The notes: generated by a model not told the origin, from the letters alone. A DNA stretch of 64,000 bases from RUG100 sp963542695 (GCA_963542695.1 CAUTYX010000001.1:117247-181246); one strand, 5' to 3'; counted from the first letter of the stretch, positions 43,329-53,365 are shown. Program-made: numbers and translations.

Positions 43329-44800
43329 TGGGTGGAATTTTCGGTGTTGTTTCCAAAGAAGACTGTGTCATGGACATTTTCTTTGGGACAGACTACCATT
43401 CTCATTTAGGAACGAAACGCGGCGGCATCTGTATCCGAGAAGAAAACGGCTTTAATAGAGCCATTCACAATATTCAAAACTCCGCCTTTCGCAGCAAGTT
43501 CGAAGGGGAAATTGAAGATATGCACGGCAATAGCGGGATTGGATCCATTAGTGATAGTGATCCGCAGCCACTAACGGTTCGCAGTCACAACGGAGAATAT
43601 GCCATCTCTACAGTTGGACGCATTAACAACAAACAGAAACTGGTACAAGAGTTGCTGGATAACGGCGGAACCCAGTTTATGTCCATGAACGGTGGGGAAA
43701 TCAACAACACGGAATTGGTGGCGGCGTTGATAAACCAGGGGGCTGATTTTGTGGAAGGCATACAGTATGCCCAAAAGAAAATCGATGGCTCCATGACCAT
43801 GCTGCTGCTTACCAAAGAAGGATTGTATGCCGCCAGAGATAAATGGGGCCGGACACCGCTCATTGTAGGAAGGAAAGCGGGAGAGGGACACTGTGCTGCC
43901 AGTGAGTCCTTCGCCTTTATCAATGTAGGATACACATATAAGAGAGAGCTGGGGCCGGGTGAAATCGCCTTGATTCATGCAGAAGGGGAAGAGACGGTAG
44001 TTAAACCCCAAGAGGAAATGCGGATTTGTTCCTTTTTGTGGACTTATTTTGGCTACACCACTTCTATCTATGAAGGGCGAAATGTCGAGATGATGCGCAA
44101 TGCCAACGGTGCCAGTATGGCGGCTAGAGATTGGGGGCTAATGGTAGATTATGTGGCCGGTGTTCCCGATAGTGGTGTAGCCCATGCCTTAGGTTATGCC
44201 AATGCCAGCCGAATACCTTATGCCAGACCATTGATTAAATACACACCCACATGGCCCAGAAGCTTTATGCCGCAGAGTCAGCGAATCAGAAACCGTATTG
44301 CCAAAATGAAGCTGGTACCGGTGTTCCAGCTTATTAAAGACAGATCTTTTGTATTGTTAGACGATTCTATCGTTCGGGGGACACAGATGGCGGAAACGGT
44401 CAACTACTTGACGGAAAACGGTGCCAAGGAAATTCATGTACGGTCAGCTTGTCCGCCCATTATGTATGGCTGCAAGTATTTGAATTTTTCCAGAAGCGTC
44501 AGCGACATGGAATTAATTACTCGTCGCTGTATCCGGGAACTGGAAGGGCTGGATGACCCGGAAACGGCAACGGCTAATCCGGCCGGTTTTGACAAAGCGC
44601 AACAGCAATCGGAGATTCCCGAAGATGTACTAAAGGAATATGCCGATCCCCACACAGAACGCCATAAAAATATGGTGGAATTGATTCGGCAGAAGATGGG
44701 TTTTGATAGTCTAAAATATCAGGAATTACCTTCCTTATTGGAAGCGACAGGAGTGAGTCCGTGCAAATTGTGTACGTACTGCTGGGATGGAAAGGAGTAA
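43328..44800 (+). CDS. purF: Amidophosphoribosyltransferase homologue lacking the N-terminal cysteine
   Basis: 490 residues. The N-terminal Ntn glutaminase domain is followed by a PRTase domain with the PRPP loop VLLDDSIVRGTQ (about 340-351) and a C-terminal CKLCTYC that suits an iron-sulfur ligand pair, as in the Bacillus enzyme. Canonical PurF starts MCGIFG and the cysteine becomes the glutaminase nucleophile. Here the start is MGGIFGVV: glycine replaces cysteine. Other N-domain features (YHSHLGTKRGG, IHNIQNS) are retained. So it may use free ammonia, or another protein may supply it. The gene sits in the operon, coupled to purN by TAATG, so a role in the first purine step is likely. No other purF is visible here. 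Confidence 0.88.
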   Translation: MGGIFGVVSKEDCVMDIFFGTDYHSHLGTKRGGICIREENGFNRAIHNIQNSAFRSKFEGEIEDMHGNSGIGSISDSDPQPLTVRSHNGEYAISTVGRINNKQKLVQELLDNGGTQFMSMNGGEINNTELVAALINQGADFVEGIQYAQKKIDGSMTMLLLTKEGLYAARDKWGRTPLIVGRKAGEGHCAASESFAFINVGYTYKRELGPGEIALIHAEGEETVVKPQEEMRICSFLWTYFGYTTSIYEGRNVEMMRNANGASMAARDWGLMVDYVAGVPDSGVAHALGYANASRIPYARPLIKYTPTWPRSFMPQSQRIRNRIAKMKLVPVFQLIKDRSFVLLDDSIVRGTQMAETVNYLTENGAKEIHVRSACPPIMYGCKYLNFSRSVSDMELITRRCIRELEGLDDPETATANPAGFDKAQQQSEIPEDVLKEYADPHTERHKNMVELIRQKMGFDSLKYQELPSLLEATGVSPCKLCTYCWDGKE

Positions 44801-44804
44801 CAAC

Positions 44805-46433
44805 ATGAGAGCATTAATTAGTGTATCCGACAAGACAGGGGTGGTTGGCTTTGCCCAGAACCTTGAAAAGCTCGGCGTAGAAATAATCAGTACAGGTGGT
44901 ACCAAGAAGGTGCTGGAAGAGGCCGGCGTCAAAGTAATCGGAATTTCGGAAATTACCGGGTTTCCGGAATGTCTGGATGGTCGTGTAAAGACACTGCATC
45001 CAAAAGTCCATGGCGGACTGCTGGCAAGACGGAACAAACCGGAACATATGCAGCAACTGGCAGACCTTGATATTACACCTATTGATATTGTTGCCATCAA
45101 CTTATATCCTTTCCGGGAAACTATTTTGAAACCGGATGTAACCATGGAGGATGCCATTGAAAACATCGATATTGGCGGTCCTACCATGCTTCGTGCAGCT
45201 GCAAAGAACTACAAGGATGTAACCGTTGTATGTGATCCGGCAGATTACGGAATGGTGGTTACCAGCTTGGAATACAACGGAATTGTTAAAGGCGTTACCC
45301 CGGCGCAGCGGTATTATTTGGCGTTGAAAGTATTCCAGCAGACAGCAGCTTATGATGCAATGATTGCAGAATATCTTCGCAAAGAAGGCGGTTTTGAATT
45401 GCCGGACAATCCAACCTTTACCTATGAAAAAACACAGGAACTTCGCTACGGAGAAAACCCGCACCAAATGGCGGCCTTTTATAAAGAGGTGAAGCCGTGG
45501 GAAGGAGCTCTTGTAAATGCACAACAATTACATGGCAAAGAGTTGTCCTTCAACAACATCAACGATACCAACGGCGCACTGGATTGTATCCGGGAATTTA
45601 GGGACAAACTGGCAGTAGTGGCGGTAAAGCATGCGAATCCGTGTGGAGTTGCCATAGGAGAAACATTGGAAGAGGCATATCAGAAAGCACACGACTGCGA
45701 CCCTGTTTCTATCTTTGGCGGCATTGTAGCCTGCAACAGGCCGGTTGACAAAGCAACGGCGGAAAAGATGAGCAAAATTTTTCTGGAAATTGTTATTGCC
45801 CCTGACTTTGACCAGGAAGCTTTGGATATTTTGCAGCAGAAAAAGAACATCCGTATCTTGCGTTTGCCGGCTATGATGGAAGCCGCCCCCGACGATCAGG
45901 TGGATATGAAAAAAGTTTCCGGAGGACTGTTGATTCAATCTTTAGACACAGAAATGTTTGATGCTGCAGAAGCTCCAAAGCCGGATCAGCCGGCAACCGA
46001 CGGTGAAGAAACCAAGTCTTCTGCCTTTGGAAAGATTTTAAATGACGGAGAACTAATGGTGGTAACCAAAACAGAGCCTACAGCGGCGCAAATTAAAGAT
46101 ATGGAACTTGCCATGAAGGTAGTAAAACACACAAAATCCAACGGTATCGTCTTTGTAAAGGACCAGATGACCATTGCCATTGGACCGGGACAGACCAATC
46201 GCATTTGGGCAGTGGAAAACGGAATCAAACGTTGTCAGTTTGACATGGAAGGTGCTGTAATGGCATCCGATGCCTTCTTCCCCTTCAACGACTGTGTAGA
46301 AGCAGCTGCCGCAGCCGGTATTGCAGCGATTATTCAGCCGGGTGGTTCCATTCGTGACCAGGAGTCCATTGATATGGCCAATGAAAAGGGTGTCGCCATG
46401 GTATTTAGTGGATTGCGGCACTTTAAGCACTAG
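44805..46433 (+). CDS. purH: AICAR transformylase / IMP cyclohydrolase
   Basis: Final two steps to IMP. 542 residues, about 30 longer than common; the extra part is an Ala/Pro/Glu-rich insert near 395-420 (between NIRILRLPAM and SSAFGKILND). IMP cyclohydrolase domain (about 1-200: SVSDKTGVV, STGGT, DGRVKTLHPKVHGG) and transformylase domain (LRYGENPHQ, FNNINDTNGALD, KHANPCG). ATG 44805 follows AAAGGAG at 5-6 bases. Confidence 0.97.
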   Translation: MRALISVSDKTGVVGFAQNLEKLGVEIISTGGTKKVLEEAGVKVIGISEITGFPECLDGRVKTLHPKVHGGLLARRNKPEHMQQLADLDITPIDIVAINLYPFRETILKPDVTMEDAIENIDIGGPTMLRAAAKNYKDVTVVCDPADYGMVVTSLEYNGIVKGVTPAQRYYLALKVFQQTAAYDAMIAEYLRKEGGFELPDNPTFTYEKTQELRYGENPHQMAAFYKEVKPWEGALVNAQQLHGKELSFNNINDTNGALDCIREFRDKLAVVAVKHANPCGVAIGETLEEAYQKAHDCDPVSIFGGIVACNRPVDKATAEKMSKIFLEIVIAPDFDQEALDILQQKKNIRILRLPAMMEAAPDDQVDMKKVSGGLLIQSLDTEMFDAAEAPKPDQPATDGEETKSSAFGKILNDGELMVVTKTEPTAAQIKDMELAMKVVKHTKSNGIVFVKDQMTIAIGPGQTNRIWAVENGIKRCQFDMEGAVMASDAFFPFNDCVEAAAAAGIAAIIQPGGSIRDQESIDMANEKGVAMVFSGLRHFKH

Positions 46434-46482
46434 GAGAAAGACGCAGCAGCAGACGGAAAAGAATATAAAGAGGGAATAGACT

Positions 46483-47745
46483 ATGAAGGTATTAGTAGTA
46501 GGTAGCGGCGGAAGAGAGCATGCCATTTGCTGGACATTGGCCAAGAGTCCAAAACTTGAAAAACTATACTGTGCACCGGGAAATGCCGGTATTGAAGAGG
46601 TTGCCATTTGTCTGCCTGTTTCGGCAGAAGATATTGCGGGTATTGTGAAGGTGTCCGTAGAAAAGGAAATTGATTTGACTGTAATCGGACCGGAAGTACC
46701 ACTGGCTATGGGCATCGTAGATGCTCTTGAAGAAGCCGGAATCAAGGCTTTTGGACCCAATAAAAAGTGCGCACAGCTGGAAGCCAGCAAGCTTTTTACA
46801 AAGGAATTCCTTGCTCGTCACCATATTCCGACAGCAAAATATAAGGAGTACACTGATAAAGAAGCCTTAAAAAAAGACATTGGCATTTATGGATTCCCTA
46901 TGGTGTTGAAGGCCGATGGATTGGCAGCCGGCAAAGGAGTTGTGTTGGCAGAAGATGCGGCGATGGCAGAAGAAGCCATTGAAGATATGATGGGCAGTCG
47001 CGTCTTTGGCGATGCGGGGGCTCGGATTGTTGTAGAAGAATGCCTTCGTGGGGTAGAAGCCAGCATGTTGTGTTTTGTCGATGAACACACCATTGTTCCC
47101 ATGGAATCCGCCCAAGACTACAAGCGCATTTTCGACGGCGACAAGGGACCCAACACAGGGGGAATGGGATCCTACTCTCCTTCTTTGCTCTTTGATGATC
47201 AACTGATGGAACGTATTGACAAGGAGATTTTGCAGCCGACACTTTCCGGATTTCAAAATGACGGACTTGACTTTAAAGGGGTGCTGTTTATTGGTCTGAT
47301 GCTGACAGAAGATGGCCCTAAGGTAATTGAGTTTAACAACCGATTTGGAGATCCGGAAACCCAAGCGGTTTTGGTACGGTTGGAAAGCGACTTGCTGGAG
47401 ATTTTCCAAAGTGTTTGTGATAATCGCTTGGCACAGCAGGACATCAGATGGAGTGATTCCAGATCCGTTTGTGTTGTGGCGGCCAGCGGCGGATATCCGG
47501 GAAGCTACCAGAAGGGAAAATTCATTTCCGGCCTTGATGATGTAGAGGACGATATTATTGTTTTCCATGCAGGAACAACCAAAAATGAGGCCGGAGAGAT
47601 TGTTACATCCGGCGGTCGTGTTCTTGGAGTAACGGCTCTGGGGGACGATAATGACCAGGCTCGAAAAAAGGCCTTTGCCAATGTGAAGAAGATTTCTTTT
47701 GACGGAATGCAGTACAGACAAGACATCGGTCGCATCCTCAAATGA
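46483..47745 (+). CDS. purD: Phosphoribosylamine-glycine ligase (GAR synthetase)
   Basis: ATP-grasp enzyme joining phosphoribosylamine and glycine. 420 residues, normal. Motifs: VVGSGGREHA, GPEVPLAMGI, KADGLAAGKGV, GGMGSYSP and EFNNRFGDPETQ. AGAGGGAAT precedes ATG. Last gene of the seven-gene operon purL-E-M-N-F-H-D; purC, purB, purA and guaAB are not in the window. Confidence 0.97.
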   Translation: MKVLVVGSGGREHAICWTLAKSPKLEKLYCAPGNAGIEEVAICLPVSAEDIAGIVKVSVEKEIDLTVIGPEVPLAMGIVDALEEAGIKAFGPNKKCAQLEASKLFTKEFLARHHIPTAKYKEYTDKEALKKDIGIYGFPMVLKADGLAAGKGVVLAEDAAMAEEAIEDMMGSRVFGDAGARIVVEECLRGVEASMLCFVDEHTIVPMESAQDYKRIFDGDKGPNTGGMGSYSPSLLFDDQLMERIDKEILQPTLSGFQNDGLDFKGVLFIGLMLTEDGPKVIEFNNRFGDPETQAVLVRLESDLLEIFQSVCDNRLAQQDIRWSDSRSVCVVAASGGYPGSYQKGKFISGLDDVEDDIIVFHAGTTKNEAGEIVTSGGRVLGVTALGDDNDQARKKAFANVKKISFDGMQYRQDIGRILK

Positions 47746-47790
47746 CAAAATCCACTCTAGGATGTATACTAGGGACAGGAGGAAATACAT

Positions 47791-48411
47791 ATGAGCAATA
47801 AAATCATTACAATTAGTCGTGAGTTTGGCAGTGGCGGTCGGTTAATCGGCAAAAAGCTGGCAGAAGAAATGGGTGTTCCATATTATGATAAAAACATTTT
47901 GGACCACATTGCAGAGGAAAATGGATACTCTGTGGAAATGATTGAAGAGGACGAACGAAAAGCAAAGAACGGATTCTTTTACAGTCTGGCCAATGCTTTT
48001 GGTGCTGCCGGCTATGGCCCGGACACCTTGTCTATTAATGAAAAGTTTTTTATTGCTCAATTTGAGTATATTTTGAAACTGGCAGAAGAAGGCAATGGTG
48101 GCGTTATTGTTGGACGCTGTGCAGACTATGTATTGCGAGACTTTAAGGATGCCGTCAACGTGTTTGTATATGCCGACGAGGAAAGTAAAATTCAGCGGGC
48201 AACAGAGGTCTATGGTCTTGATGGCGAAGATGTGAAGACATATATGGGAGATTTGGACAAGGCAAGATCCAATTATTACAAGTACCATACGGGACAAAAA
48301 TGGGGAGAAACAAAGAACTATCATCTTTCCATTGACAGCAGTGATTTAGATACGGATGATATTGCCCGATTGATTTTAGACTATGTAAAAATTCGTTATA
48401 AAGAAGACTGA
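47791..48411 (+). CDS. Cytidylate kinase-like family protein
   Basis: 206 residues, P-loop NTPase of the cytidylate-kinase-like group (AAA_26-type), distinct from canonical Cmk. N-terminal ITISREFGSGGRLIGKKLAE is the hallmark, with a modified P-loop GSGGRLIG; GGVIVGRCADY and a basic lid region DKARSNYYKYHTG follow. Substrate unproven. CAGGAGG lies 7 bases before ATG, 45 bases after purD, so it may be read through from the purine operon. Confidence 0.88.
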   Translation: MSNKIITISREFGSGGRLIGKKLAEEMGVPYYDKNILDHIAEENGYSVEMIEEDERKAKNGFFYSLANAFGAAGYGPDTLSINEKFFIAQFEYILKLAEEGNGGVIVGRCADYVLRDFKDAVNVFVYADEESKIQRATEVYGLDGEDVKTYMGDLDKARSNYYKYHTGQKWGETKNYHLSIDSSDLDTDDIARLILDYVKIRYKED

Positions 48412-48463
48412 GATACTTGCCAAAACGGGTTTTTACCGAGTCTTGGCAAGGGAGATGAAACAC

Positions 48464-50395
48464 ATGAGTGAAAACAAAGGAAAATTTTACATTACAACAC
48501 CGATTTACTACCCTAGTGACAATCTGCATATTGGCCACACGTATTGTACGGTTATGGCTGATGCCATGGCTCGTTTCAAAAGAGAGCTGGGATACGATGT
48601 TCGTTTTTTAACAGGAACTGACGAACATGGTCAAAAAATTCAAAAGATTGCCCAGGAACAGGGAGTAAAACCAAAGGAATACGTAGATAAAATTGTAAGT
48701 GGTGTTAAAGAACTGTGGAAGACCATGGAGATTTCCTACGATGATTTTATTCGCACTACAGAAGAACGTCACGTAAAGAGGGTTCAGGATATTTTCCTAA
48801 AGATGTACGAAAAAGGTGATATCTATTTGGGAAAATACGAAGGATTATACTGTACTCCTTGCGAATCTTTCTGGACAGAAAGTCAGCTGGTAGACGGGAA
48901 ATGTCCTGATTGCGGCAGACCGGTAGAAGCGGCTTCTGAAGAAGCGTATTTCTTCAAATTAAGTAAATATCAGGACAAGATTTTAGATAACTTTAAAAAT
49001 AATCCGGAATTTTTACAGCCGGAATCTCGTCGCAACGAAATGATTGCTTTTGTAGAGCAGGGGCTGGAAGACTTGTGTATCTCCAGAACCAGCTTTGACT
49101 GGGGAATTCCTGTACCTATTAACGAAAAACATGTTATTTACGTATGGCTGGATGCTTTGACAAACTATGTGACGGCATTAGGATATCCTGATGATCCGGA
49201 ACTGTACGAGAAGTATTGGCCTGCTGATGTTCATCTGGTGGGAAAGGAAATCGTTCGTTTCCATACGGTGATTTGGCCGGCCATGTTAATGAGCATGGGA
49301 GAACCATTGCCGAAACAAGTGCAAGGTCACGGCTGGCTGTTGATTGATGGCGGTAAGATGAGTAAGTCAAAGGGCAACGTAGTAGATCCTGTAACACTCA
49401 TTGACCGTTACGGCGTCGATGCCTTAAAGTATTTTTTACTGCGAGAATACACCTTTGGGCAAGATGGCGTTTTTACCAATGAGGTAATGCTGAAACGCAT
49501 GAACTACGATTTGGCAAATGACCTAGGAAACCTGGTAAGCCGTACCGTTGCCATGATTGAAAAATACAACGAAGGCATTGTCCCGCAAATAGGTGAAGCC
49601 GGTGAATACGATCAGCAGTTGAAAGAAATTGCTCTGGCGGCGGCCGGTAAAGTTGAGGAGCAGATGGAACAATTTAAGTTCAGCATGGCTCTGGAGGAAA
49701 TCTGGGTTTTGGTTCGTCGAGCCAACAAATATATTGACGAAACCTCGCCATGGGTGCTGGCAAAAGACGAAACCTCCAAACCTCGTCTTGACACTGTGCT
49801 AAACCATTTGTCAGAGGCCATTCGCATTATTTCGGTTCTGATTCACCCCTTTATGCATGCTACTTCTAAAAAGATTCGTCAGCAGATGGGTCTTTGGCAG
49901 GAAGAACCTCAATGGCAGGATGCTTCCACATTTGCAATGATGGGTGGTCAGCAGGTGAAGAAAGGCGAACCTATCTTCCCTCGTCTGGATATTGAAAAGG
50001 AATTAAAGGAACTGGAAGAACTGCAGCAAGCGGACAAAGAGGAAAACCTTCCGTTGGATTTAAAAGAAGAAATCGTTTACGATGATTTTGATAAACTGGA
50101 TTTGCGGGTGGGAACCATTCTTTCCTGTGAAAAACATCCAAAGGCGGACAAACTACTAGTGTTCCAGGTTAAGATGGGAACAGAAACGCGCCAGATTGTC
50201 TCCGGTGTAGCACAGTACTACGAGCCGGAAGACACCATTGGCAAAAAAGTAGTTGTTGTTGCAAACTTGAAACCACGCAAACTTCGTGGCCTTGAGTCAA
50301 AGGGAATGATTCTCTTTGCTGACAATGAAGTGGATGGGAAAATGCGGTATGAGTTTGTTTCCACAGAAGCTGAAGATGGAAATCCGGTAGCATAG
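48464..50395 (+). CDS. metG: Methionyl-tRNA synthetase
   Basis: Charges tRNA-Met. About 643 residues. Class I core with TTPIYYPSDNLHIGHTY (HIGH = HIGH within LHIGH), a zinc knuckle (CTPC...CPDC, about 127-150), KMSKSKGN at about 297-304, an anticodon-binding helical domain, and a C-terminal OB-fold tRNA-binding domain (about 530-643, DLRVGTI, HPKADKLL) that also mediates dimerisation. ATG 48464 has AAGGGAGA 9 bases upstream; an in-frame TTG at 48443 is less likely. A hairpin TTGCCAA/TTGGCAA lies in the 52-base gap before it; no T-box is seen. Confidence 0.97.
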   Translation: MSENKGKFYITTPIYYPSDNLHIGHTYCTVMADAMARFKRELGYDVRFLTGTDEHGQKIQKIAQEQGVKPKEYVDKIVSGVKELWKTMEISYDDFIRTTEERHVKRVQDIFLKMYEKGDIYLGKYEGLYCTPCESFWTESQLVDGKCPDCGRPVEAASEEAYFFKLSKYQDKILDNFKNNPEFLQPESRRNEMIAFVEQGLEDLCISRTSFDWGIPVPINEKHVIYVWLDALTNYVTALGYPDDPELYEKYWPADVHLVGKEIVRFHTVIWPAMLMSMGEPLPKQVQGHGWLLIDGGKMSKSKGNVVDPVTLIDRYGVDALKYFLLREYTFGQDGVFTNEVMLKRMNYDLANDLGNLVSRTVAMIEKYNEGIVPQIGEAGEYDQQLKEIALAAAGKVEEQMEQFKFSMALEEIWVLVRRANKYIDETSPWVLAKDETSKPRLDTVLNHLSEAIRIISVLIHPFMHATSKKIRQQMGLWQEEPQWQDASTFAMMGGQQVKKGEPIFPRLDIEKELKELEELQQADKEENLPLDLKEEIVYDDFDKLDLRVGTILSCEKHPKADKLLVFQVKMGTETRQIVSGVAQYYEPEDTIGKKVVVVANLKPRKLRGLESKGMILFADNEVDGKMRYEFVSTEAEDGNPVA

Positions 50396-50399
50396 AAAT

Positions 50400-51841
50400 A
50401 TGGGAAAAAAACAGGACAACAAACAAAATAGACAGACTGGTAACGAGAAATTACGTGTTAAAGATAAAATTTCTTATGGAAGTGCGGCCCTTGCTGATGC
50501 AGGGGTCTACACTTTTTCCGGAACCTTTTTATTGTTTTTCTTAACGACGGTAGCCGGCATGGAACCGGCATTGGCAGGAACCATTGCGGCCTTAGGAGCA
50601 GTGGTGGATATGATTGCCAGTCCGGTAGTCGGTTTTATGTCGGATCATTTTGTGTCGAAAAACGGAAAGCGTATTCCATTTTTACGAGCGGCAGCCGTTC
50701 CTATGGGCGTTGCCTGCTGCCTGTTGTTTTCGGATTTTGGTCTCCGGGGAACACCGCAGGCTGCTTACTATGTTCTCGCTGTAATGATGTTTTGGATTGC
50801 CTATAGCGTGTTTTTTAATCCCTATATGGCACTGGGAGCGGAAATTACCGAGGACTATGATGAACGAACATCTTTGCGATCCTTTGCTTATATTTTCAAC
50901 ACATTAGGTATGTTCACAGGGATGGTTCTTCCCAACTCGTTGGTTGCTGTCTTTGTGGCACTGGGAGTTTCTCGTACCGGGGCGTGGACCTTGACAGCTG
51001 GTGCTGTTGGGGTGTTGGCTATGGTGTCGATTTTGGTGACCGGGTTCTTTTCACCAAAGGGGTTGTTACGAATTCCGAAGGAAATGTACCAAAGGCCGGT
51101 CTAAAAGACATGCTGCAAGACTACAAAGAATTGTTACGGTTAAAGCCGCTGTGGATTTTAATGGGAAGCTGTGCTGCATTTTTAATTGCCAACTCCATAG
51201 GAAATTCTACCAGAATGTATTATTTTACCTATAACTTGCACTGTTCTCCGGCACAGATTACGTTGATTTTGGCCTTTATTCCCATCAGCGGTATGCTGCT
51301 GACACCGGCAGTACGAACGCTGGGAGTTATTACCGATAAGAAAATTGCCTACATTACATCTCTTTGTGTTTCCGGAACGGCTTTGCTGGTGTTGCGGCTG
51401 GTAGTGGGGATACATGGAACTTTTGGTGTTATGACAGGTATTGTTTTTACCTTTTTATATTCCATTTCCAATACCGCCTATTGGCAGTTAATGCCGTCTA
51501 TGATTTATGATATTTGTACGTTGGATGAATTGGAAAACGGAAAGCGTCGAGAAGGAAGTTTATCGGCCATCGAGTGTTTTGCCGAAGCTGTTTTTGCCGC
51601 TTTGGGCCAATTGATGTTGGGGCTGATTTTAGGTCATGCCGGTTTTCACGGTTCGGCAGTAGTACAAAGTGCTACAGCGCTGACGGCCATTGAAAATACG
51701 TTGTTGATTCTAGTAGCGATTTTTATTTTTGGAGCAGCAGCAGTGGCTTGTTTGTATCCTATTTCCAAGGATGTGTTTCATGACATGATTCGGAAATTGA
51801 CGTTGCAAAGAGAGGGGGAAAAGCATGATGGCGAAGGTTGA
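50400..51841 (+). pseudogene. MFS sugar/cation symporter of the GPH (MelB-like) type, frameshifted
   Basis: The first part (50400 to a stop at 51104) codes six membrane helices with SYGSAALADAGVYTF and PVVGFMSDHF; the second part, in another frame, continues with KAGLKDMLQDYKEL and six more helices. Together they would give one ~480-residue 12-helix transporter. Restoring one T in the TTCTTTT run at 51046-51051 joins the frames (GFF-FTKGVVTNSEGNVPKAG). So a single-base deletion has occurred, by mutation or as a sequencing error in a short homopolymer. Two half-transporters are very unlikely to work separately. The 3' end overlaps the PHP gene. Confidence 0.85.
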
Positions 51842-52682
51842 TTTGCATATACATACCACCGCATCAGATGGTTCTGACTCGCCGCAGCAACTGGTAGAAG
51901 CCGCTAAAAAGGCCGGATTGGCTACTTTTTCCATTACTGATCACGATAGCATGGAAGGCGCAAAGGAGGTACTTTACAACCCACCAACAGGAATCCGGTA
52001 TATTCCCGGAATAGAACTTTCGGCAGAAGTCCATGGGAATTTGTGCCATATTGTTGGCTATGGGTATCGGCCGGAATCCAAAGAGTTGCAAAGAGCCATT
52101 GGGGAAGTCCGGGAAAAACGCCTTTGGAAAACCAATCGTCGTATAGAAGTCCTAAAAGAAAAATATGGTATCGCCTTTACAAATGAAGAACAGGAATTTA
52201 TTCATAGACAGTCCAGTCCGGGACGACCACACCTAGGGGAAGTGCTGGTTGCACGCGGTTTGGTGAGCAGTGTTTCCGAAGCCTTTGATAAATATCTTGA
52301 TGGACCATCTTTTCATTTGCTTCCGGGATCCGCAAGAATTCCGGGGAAAATGGCGGTAGAAAGTATACAGATGGCAGGAGGAATTGCAGGCTGGGCACAT
52401 CCTTTAGGAGGAGAAGGAGAACGCCATTTGACGGCTACGGAGTTCGAAAACCGTTTGCATCTGTTACTGGCAGCAGGGATCCAGGCATTGGAATGCTATT
52501 ACTCCAAGTACACGTTGGAGGAAGTTTCATTTTTGGTGGAACAGGCAGAAAAACACGGCTTGCTCATTAGTGGCGGCAGCGATTACCATGGGGCCATTAA
52601 AAGGGGAATTGCCCTGGGGATGCTTAATGAAGAAAAGGAACCGGTGGAACCGGAGCAATTGACAATTTTAAAGTATCTATAG
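51825..52682 (+). CDS. PHP-domain phosphoesterase (TrpH/YciV-like)
   Basis: 285 residues. Metal-binding polymerase/histidinol phosphatase motifs: DLHIHTTASDGS at the N-terminus, SITDHDSM, PGIELSAE, GWAHPLGG and SGGSDYHG near the C-terminus. Closest in pattern to proteins that remove phosphate from 3',5'-nucleoside bisphosphates or trim RNA 5' ends (RNase AM/TrpH). AGAGGGGGA precedes ATG 51825; 17-base overlap with the broken transporter. Substrate not proven. Confidence 0.9.
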   Translation: MMAKVDLHIHTTASDGSDSPQQLVEAAKKAGLATFSITDHDSMEGAKEVLYNPPTGIRYIPGIELSAEVHGNLCHIVGYGYRPESKELQRAIGEVREKRLWKTNRRIEVLKEKYGIAFTNEEQEFIHRQSSPGRPHLGEVLVARGLVSSVSEAFDKYLDGPSFHLLPGSARIPGKMAVESIQMAGGIAGWAHPLGGEGERHLTATEFENRLHLLLAAGIQALECYYSKYTLEEVSFLVEQAEKHGLLISGGSDYHGAIKRGIALGMLNEEKEPVEPEQLTILKYL

Positions 52683-52724
52683 ATTTAGCTGGAGAAAATA
52701 AAAATAAGAATGAGAAGTGCTTTT

Positions 52725-53099
52725 ATGGCAAAAACAATTACAACACAAAAGGCCCCGGCAGCACTGGGACCATATTTCCAGGCAAAGGTAAGCGGGAATT
52801 TGGTATTTACATCGGGTCAGCTGGGAATCGATCCGGCAACAGGAAAGCTGCAAGAAGGGGTAGAAGCTCAGGCAAAACAGTCATTGATAAACCTGGGAAA
52901 TGTATTGGAGGCGGCCGGCAGCAGCCACGATAAAATTGTTCGAACTATGATATTTCTAAAGGATATTGGAGATTTCGCTGCGGTAAATGAGGTGTATAAA
53001 AGCTTCTTTGCTACAGAGTTCCCGGCTCGTTCCTGTGTACAAGCGGAGGATTTGCCTGCCAATGGACTGGTGGAAATTGAGTGTATTGCAGAAATCTAA
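52725..53099 (+). CDS. ridA: RidA-family enamine/imine deaminase
   Basis: 124 residues, trimeric. Family segments: APAALGPYFQAK, FTSGQLGIDP, NLGNVLEAAGSS, FLKDIGDFAAVNEVY, and PARSCVQAEDLPANGLVEIECIA with the conserved Arg of the active site. Hydrolyses reactive 2-aminoacrylate formed by PLP enzymes such as threonine or cysteine-type lyases. ATG 52725 is chosen because the product then starts MAKTITT like homologues; ATG 52710 is an in-frame alternative. Confidence 0.92.
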   Translation: MAKTITTQKAPAALGPYFQAKVSGNLVFTSGQLGIDPATGKLQEGVEAQAKQSLINLGNVLEAAGSSHDKIVRTMIFLKDIGDFAAVNEVYKSFFATEFPARSCVQAEDLPANGLVEIECIAEI

Positions 53100-53133
53100 G
53101 AGATGGAGTGATACATTATTAAAAACAGATAAT

Positions 53134-53166
53134 AAAAAACAACCAAGGTGTCTTGGTTGTTTTTTG
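53134..53166. terminator. Bidirectional terminator between ridA and the tRNA cluster
   Basis: AAAAAACAACCAAG (53134-53147) and CTTGGTTGTTTTTT (53152-53165) make a perfect 14-bp stem with A and T runs on both sides, so it can end transcripts from both strands. Confidence 0.9.
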
Positions 53167-53241
<75 letters not shown>

Positions 53242-53277
53242 ATATGTATGACCCGGAAGAACCGGGTCATAGTGTAT

Positions 53278-53352
53278 TGGCTAGGGTAGCAGGATTCGAA
53301 CCTGCGCATGATGGAATCAGAATCCATTGCCTTACCACTTGGCGATACCCCA
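53278..53352 (-). tRNA. tRNA-Gln (CTG)
   Basis: Acceptor TGGGGTA/TACCCTA, D-arm GCCAAGTGGTAAGGC typical of Gln, anticodon loop TTCTGAT with CTG, encoded CCA. CTG is the less common glutamine anticodon; a TTG species presumably exists elsewhere. Confidence 0.92.
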
Positions 53353-53365
53353 ACGATATTTTATA

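Noticed and set aside
48412..48463. T-box before metG
   Set aside because: The gap is 52 bases and has only a simple hairpin; the T-box core AGGGTGGNACCGCG is absent.
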